From Glutamicibacter nicotianae (GTDB lineage: Bacteria > Actinomycetota > Actinomycetes > Actinomycetales > Micrococcaceae), in assembly GCF_006539525.1 (NCBI RefSeq), contig NZ_BJNE01000003.1:1-64000 (forward strand): a stretch of 64,000 bases of DNA. Reading direction: 5' to 3'. Positions 62,322 to 64,000 of this stretch are shown piece by piece. The position numbers and the translations under genes were made by a program. The notes under the pieces are model-generated. The model was not told the DNA's origin and made no database searches. It saw only the letters and a list, made by a program, of their open reading frames with translations. The stretch's first letter is position 1; each line of letters opens with the position of its first letter.

Positions 62322-63419
62322 GTGACTGATTCGAAGAGCAACTGGACCGCAGCCGGACATGACGTGTCCGACTCGATTGAGCTGAATCCTGAAACCGCTG
62401 CATTAGCTGCGGCCATCAATCTTCCCTCGGGCTTCGCTTTGCTGGCCGAGGATCCGGACTTCGGTCCGGCTATTTCCATGGGCATGGCAAAGGTGGAGAA
62501 GCTGCTGCGCGATGCACTGGCCAACTCTGACCCCTTGATCGACGCATCCAGCCGCCACCTTGTCGAGGCCGGGGGCAAGCGCGTACGCCCGCTGCTGGTG
62601 CTGCTGACCTCCCTGCTCGGCGAGGGCGTCAACGATGAGGTCATCAAGGCGGCGGCTGTCGTAGAACTTACCCACCTGGCCACCCTGTACCACGATGACG
62701 TTATGGACTCCGCTCCCATGCGCCGCGGCGCACCGACCGCACACGAAGTGTGGGGAAACTCCGTTGCCATTCTCGCAGGCGACCTGATCTTCGCCCGTGC
62801 CTCGGTGTTCGGCTCCGAGTTGGGCCCAGAAGCAGTCATGTGGCAATCACGCACCTTCGAACGCCTGTGCCTGGGACAGCTGCATGAATCCATCGGCCCT
62901 CGCGAGGGCGACGATGCCATCGAGCACCACATCCAGGTGATCAGCGACAAGACCGCATCGCTGCTTTCGACCTCCGGTGCTTTCGGCGCGCGTTTCGGTG
63001 GTGCCCCTGACTACATCGAGGTGTTGCGCGAGTACGGCGAGAAGGTTGGCATTGCCTTCCAGGTCGCCGATGACGTGATTGACCTGGCGTCCAAGGAAGC
63101 CGATTCGGGCAAGACTCCGGGCACTGATTTGCGCGAAGGCGTGCCGACCCTGCCGATTCTGCTGCTTCGCCAGGCGGCTGCGGACGGCGACACCCAAGCA
63201 CAGCAGGCTGTCGAACTGGTCGATGCGGACCTGACCAGCGATGAAGCCCTGGCGGCCGCTGTAGAAGCCGTGACCGCCCATCCGGCAATCCACGAGGCCT
63301 GGAAGGCCGCGCGCAAGTGGGCCGATGATGCGATTGCCGTCCTGGCTCCGCTGCCAGAAGGTACCGTGAAGCAGGCGCTGATCTCCTTCGCCGATGCGGT
63401 GGTTACCCGCGAAGCCTAG
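62322..63419 (+). CDS. Polyprenyl (heptaprenyl-type) diphosphate synthase
   Basis: Chain-elongating trans-prenyl synthase making the isoprenoid side chain joined by MenA. 365 residues; first Asp-rich motif DDVMD at 125-129 and second DDVID at 250-254, with GGKRVRPLLV (about 88-97) and the DKTASL motif (about 209). No large residue cluster allows the chain length to be read with certainty. GTG start, weak ribosome site; preceded by a short leader ORF. Close to menF as in related genomes, but menG, usual neighbour, is absent. Confidence 0.9.
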   Translation: MTDSKSNWTAAGHDVSDSIELNPETAALAAAINLPSGFALLAEDPDFGPAISMGMAKVEKLLRDALANSDPLIDASSRHLVEAGGKRVRPLLVLLTSLLGEGVNDEVIKAAAVVELTHLATLYHDDVMDSAPMRRGAPTAHEVWGNSVAILAGDLIFARASVFGSELGPEAVMWQSRTFERLCLGQLHESIGPREGDDAIEHHIQVISDKTASLLSTSGAFGARFGGAPDYIEVLREYGEKVGIAFQVADDVIDLASKEADSGKTPGTDLREGVPTLPILLLRQAAADGDTQAQQAVELVDADLTSDEALAAAVEAVTAHPAIHEAWKAARKWADDAIAVLAPLPEGTVKQALISFADAVVTREA

Positions 63420-63435
63420 ACGGGATTGAACAAGC

Positions 63436-63470
63436 AAACCCCGGAAGACTGCGAAAGCCTTCCGGGGTTT
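63436..63470. terminator. Bidirectional terminator, polyprenyl synthase and HIT gene
   Basis: Stem AAACCCCGGAAG (63436-63447) with CTTCCGGGGTTT (63459-63470), then CCTTG. Confidence 0.78.
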
Positions 63471-63513
63471 CCTTGTGCTCGGGGCCTGCTTCTGCCCACG
63501 TGCATGCTCCTGC

Positions 63514-64000
63514 TTATCTGACGATATCCTCGCGGGTCAGCGGCTGCGGATGATTGGGGGAGAAGAGCGCCTGGCGCAGCTGTTCCGCTTTGCTCGCCCG
63601 CTCCTGGATTGAAACCCGGTGGCGCAGCTGCCGATAAAGCTCGTCATCGGCGTAGCGCGGGAAAACATGCTGGTGATAATGCCACACGTGCTGATTGCCC
63701 GCCGGCTCATTATGCTGCCGGGTACTCGTGCCTTCCGGATCCCAGGCCAGCTTCATCGCCAAGGCGACGCGCTTGGTCTCGCGCATGACCGCGGCACCAG
63801 TGGCCTCATCGAGGTCATAGAGCGCCTCCAGATGCGCGGTAGGAATGATCATCACATGACCGCCGTAGTTCCCGAACCCATCACAAGCCATGATCGCTGC
63901 CACAAGTTCGGTCTGATAGATCAGATCTGTGGGCGCGCACAAGTTGTCCTGGCTGAAGGGCAGGTCGTTGACCAGCTCGCAGAAAGGGCACGCGTAATTG
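63514..64000 (-). CDS. HIT family hydrolase, 5' end outside window
   Basis: Histidine triad nucleotide hydrolase or transferase, at least 161 residues; the start lies beyond the window. The frame is open up to base 64000 and begins with NYACPFCELVND, a zinc-binding CxxC pair typical of HIT proteins, so a start near 63942 would wrongly remove it. The catalytic triad is in VWHYHQHVFPRY, and GNYGGHVMIIPTAHLEALYDL is the core strand-helix. The C-terminal region is basic. Substrate unknown. Confidence 0.88.
   Translation of the reverse strand, partial: NYACPFCELVNDLPFSQDNLCAPTDLIYQTELVAAIMACDGFGNYGGHVMIIPTAHLEALYDLDEATGAAVMRETKRVALAMKLAWDPEGTSTRQHNEPAGNQHVWHYHQHVFPRYADDELYRQLRHRVSIQERASKAEQLRQALFSPNHPQPLTREDIVR

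Overview
The window reads as chromosomal DNA of a high-GC Gram-positive bacterium of the Micrococcaceae, most likely Arthrobacter sensu lato or Glutamicibacter. That assignment is inference. It rests on the BldC-type regulator beside the 32-codon bS22 gene, Rex beside a glutaredoxin, a ResABC-type cytochrome c maturation block, menaquinone rather than ubiquinone genes, and many promoters whose -10 box sits 6 or 7 bases before an ATG or GTG (leaderless mRNAs). I see no rRNA, tRNA, CRISPR array, prophage or insertion sequence.

Layout. 1-6.1 kb: KtrAB potassium uptake, an AcuC-type deacetylase, an ArsR-type regulator, NADP-type glutamate dehydrogenase and BldC. 6.2-15.1 kb: ribosomal protein bS22, a HAD hydrolase, glutaredoxin, Rex, a histidine phosphatase with the cytochrome c maturation operon (ResA-like, CcdA, ResB, CcsB), and small membrane proteins. 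15.2-18.3 kb: menB-menE-menA on the minus strand. 18.5-21.4 kb: two transporters. 21.7-46.2 kb: a complete phenylacetate (paa) pathway in four separate transcription units (paaJ-F-H, paaZ, paaI-K-R, paaA-B-C-D-E-G). Between them lie a RIO-type kinase facing a tyrosine-type phosphatase, a VOC protein, a secreted alpha-amylase, a GNAT-GrpB fusion, oligopeptidase B, an amino-acid ABC transporter with a fused binding protein and permease, and a DoxX protein. 46.3-50.6 kb: an Lrp regulator divergent from a branched-chain-type 2-oxoacid dehydrogenase operon (E1 alpha, E1 beta, E2; no E3). 50.9-64 kb: menC, a PhoX-type phosphatase, menD, a second amino-acid ABC transporter, menF, a polyprenyl diphosphate synthase and the 3' part of a HIT protein gene.

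How the genes work together. Phenylacetate is activated by PaaK, epoxidised by PaaABCE (PaaD supports cluster assembly), isomerised by PaaG, opened and oxidised by PaaZ, and beta-oxidised by PaaF, PaaH and PaaJ; PaaI removes dead-end CoA esters. All four paa units carry related copies of one roughly 20-bp palindrome at the promoter, and the unit that encodes the TetR regulator is among them. This is the clearest regulatory signal in the window and predicts one autoregulated PaaR regulon. The menaquinone genes menF, D, C, E, B and A and a prenyl-chain synthase are all present but scattered; menG, menH and the DHNA-CoA thioesterase are not in the window. I did not find a clearly new multi-gene system. 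The most novel leads are the kinase/phosphatase pair with its shared palindrome and overlapping upstream ORF, a leaderless 23-codon leader before the polyprenyl synthase, and the PaaR regulon layout.
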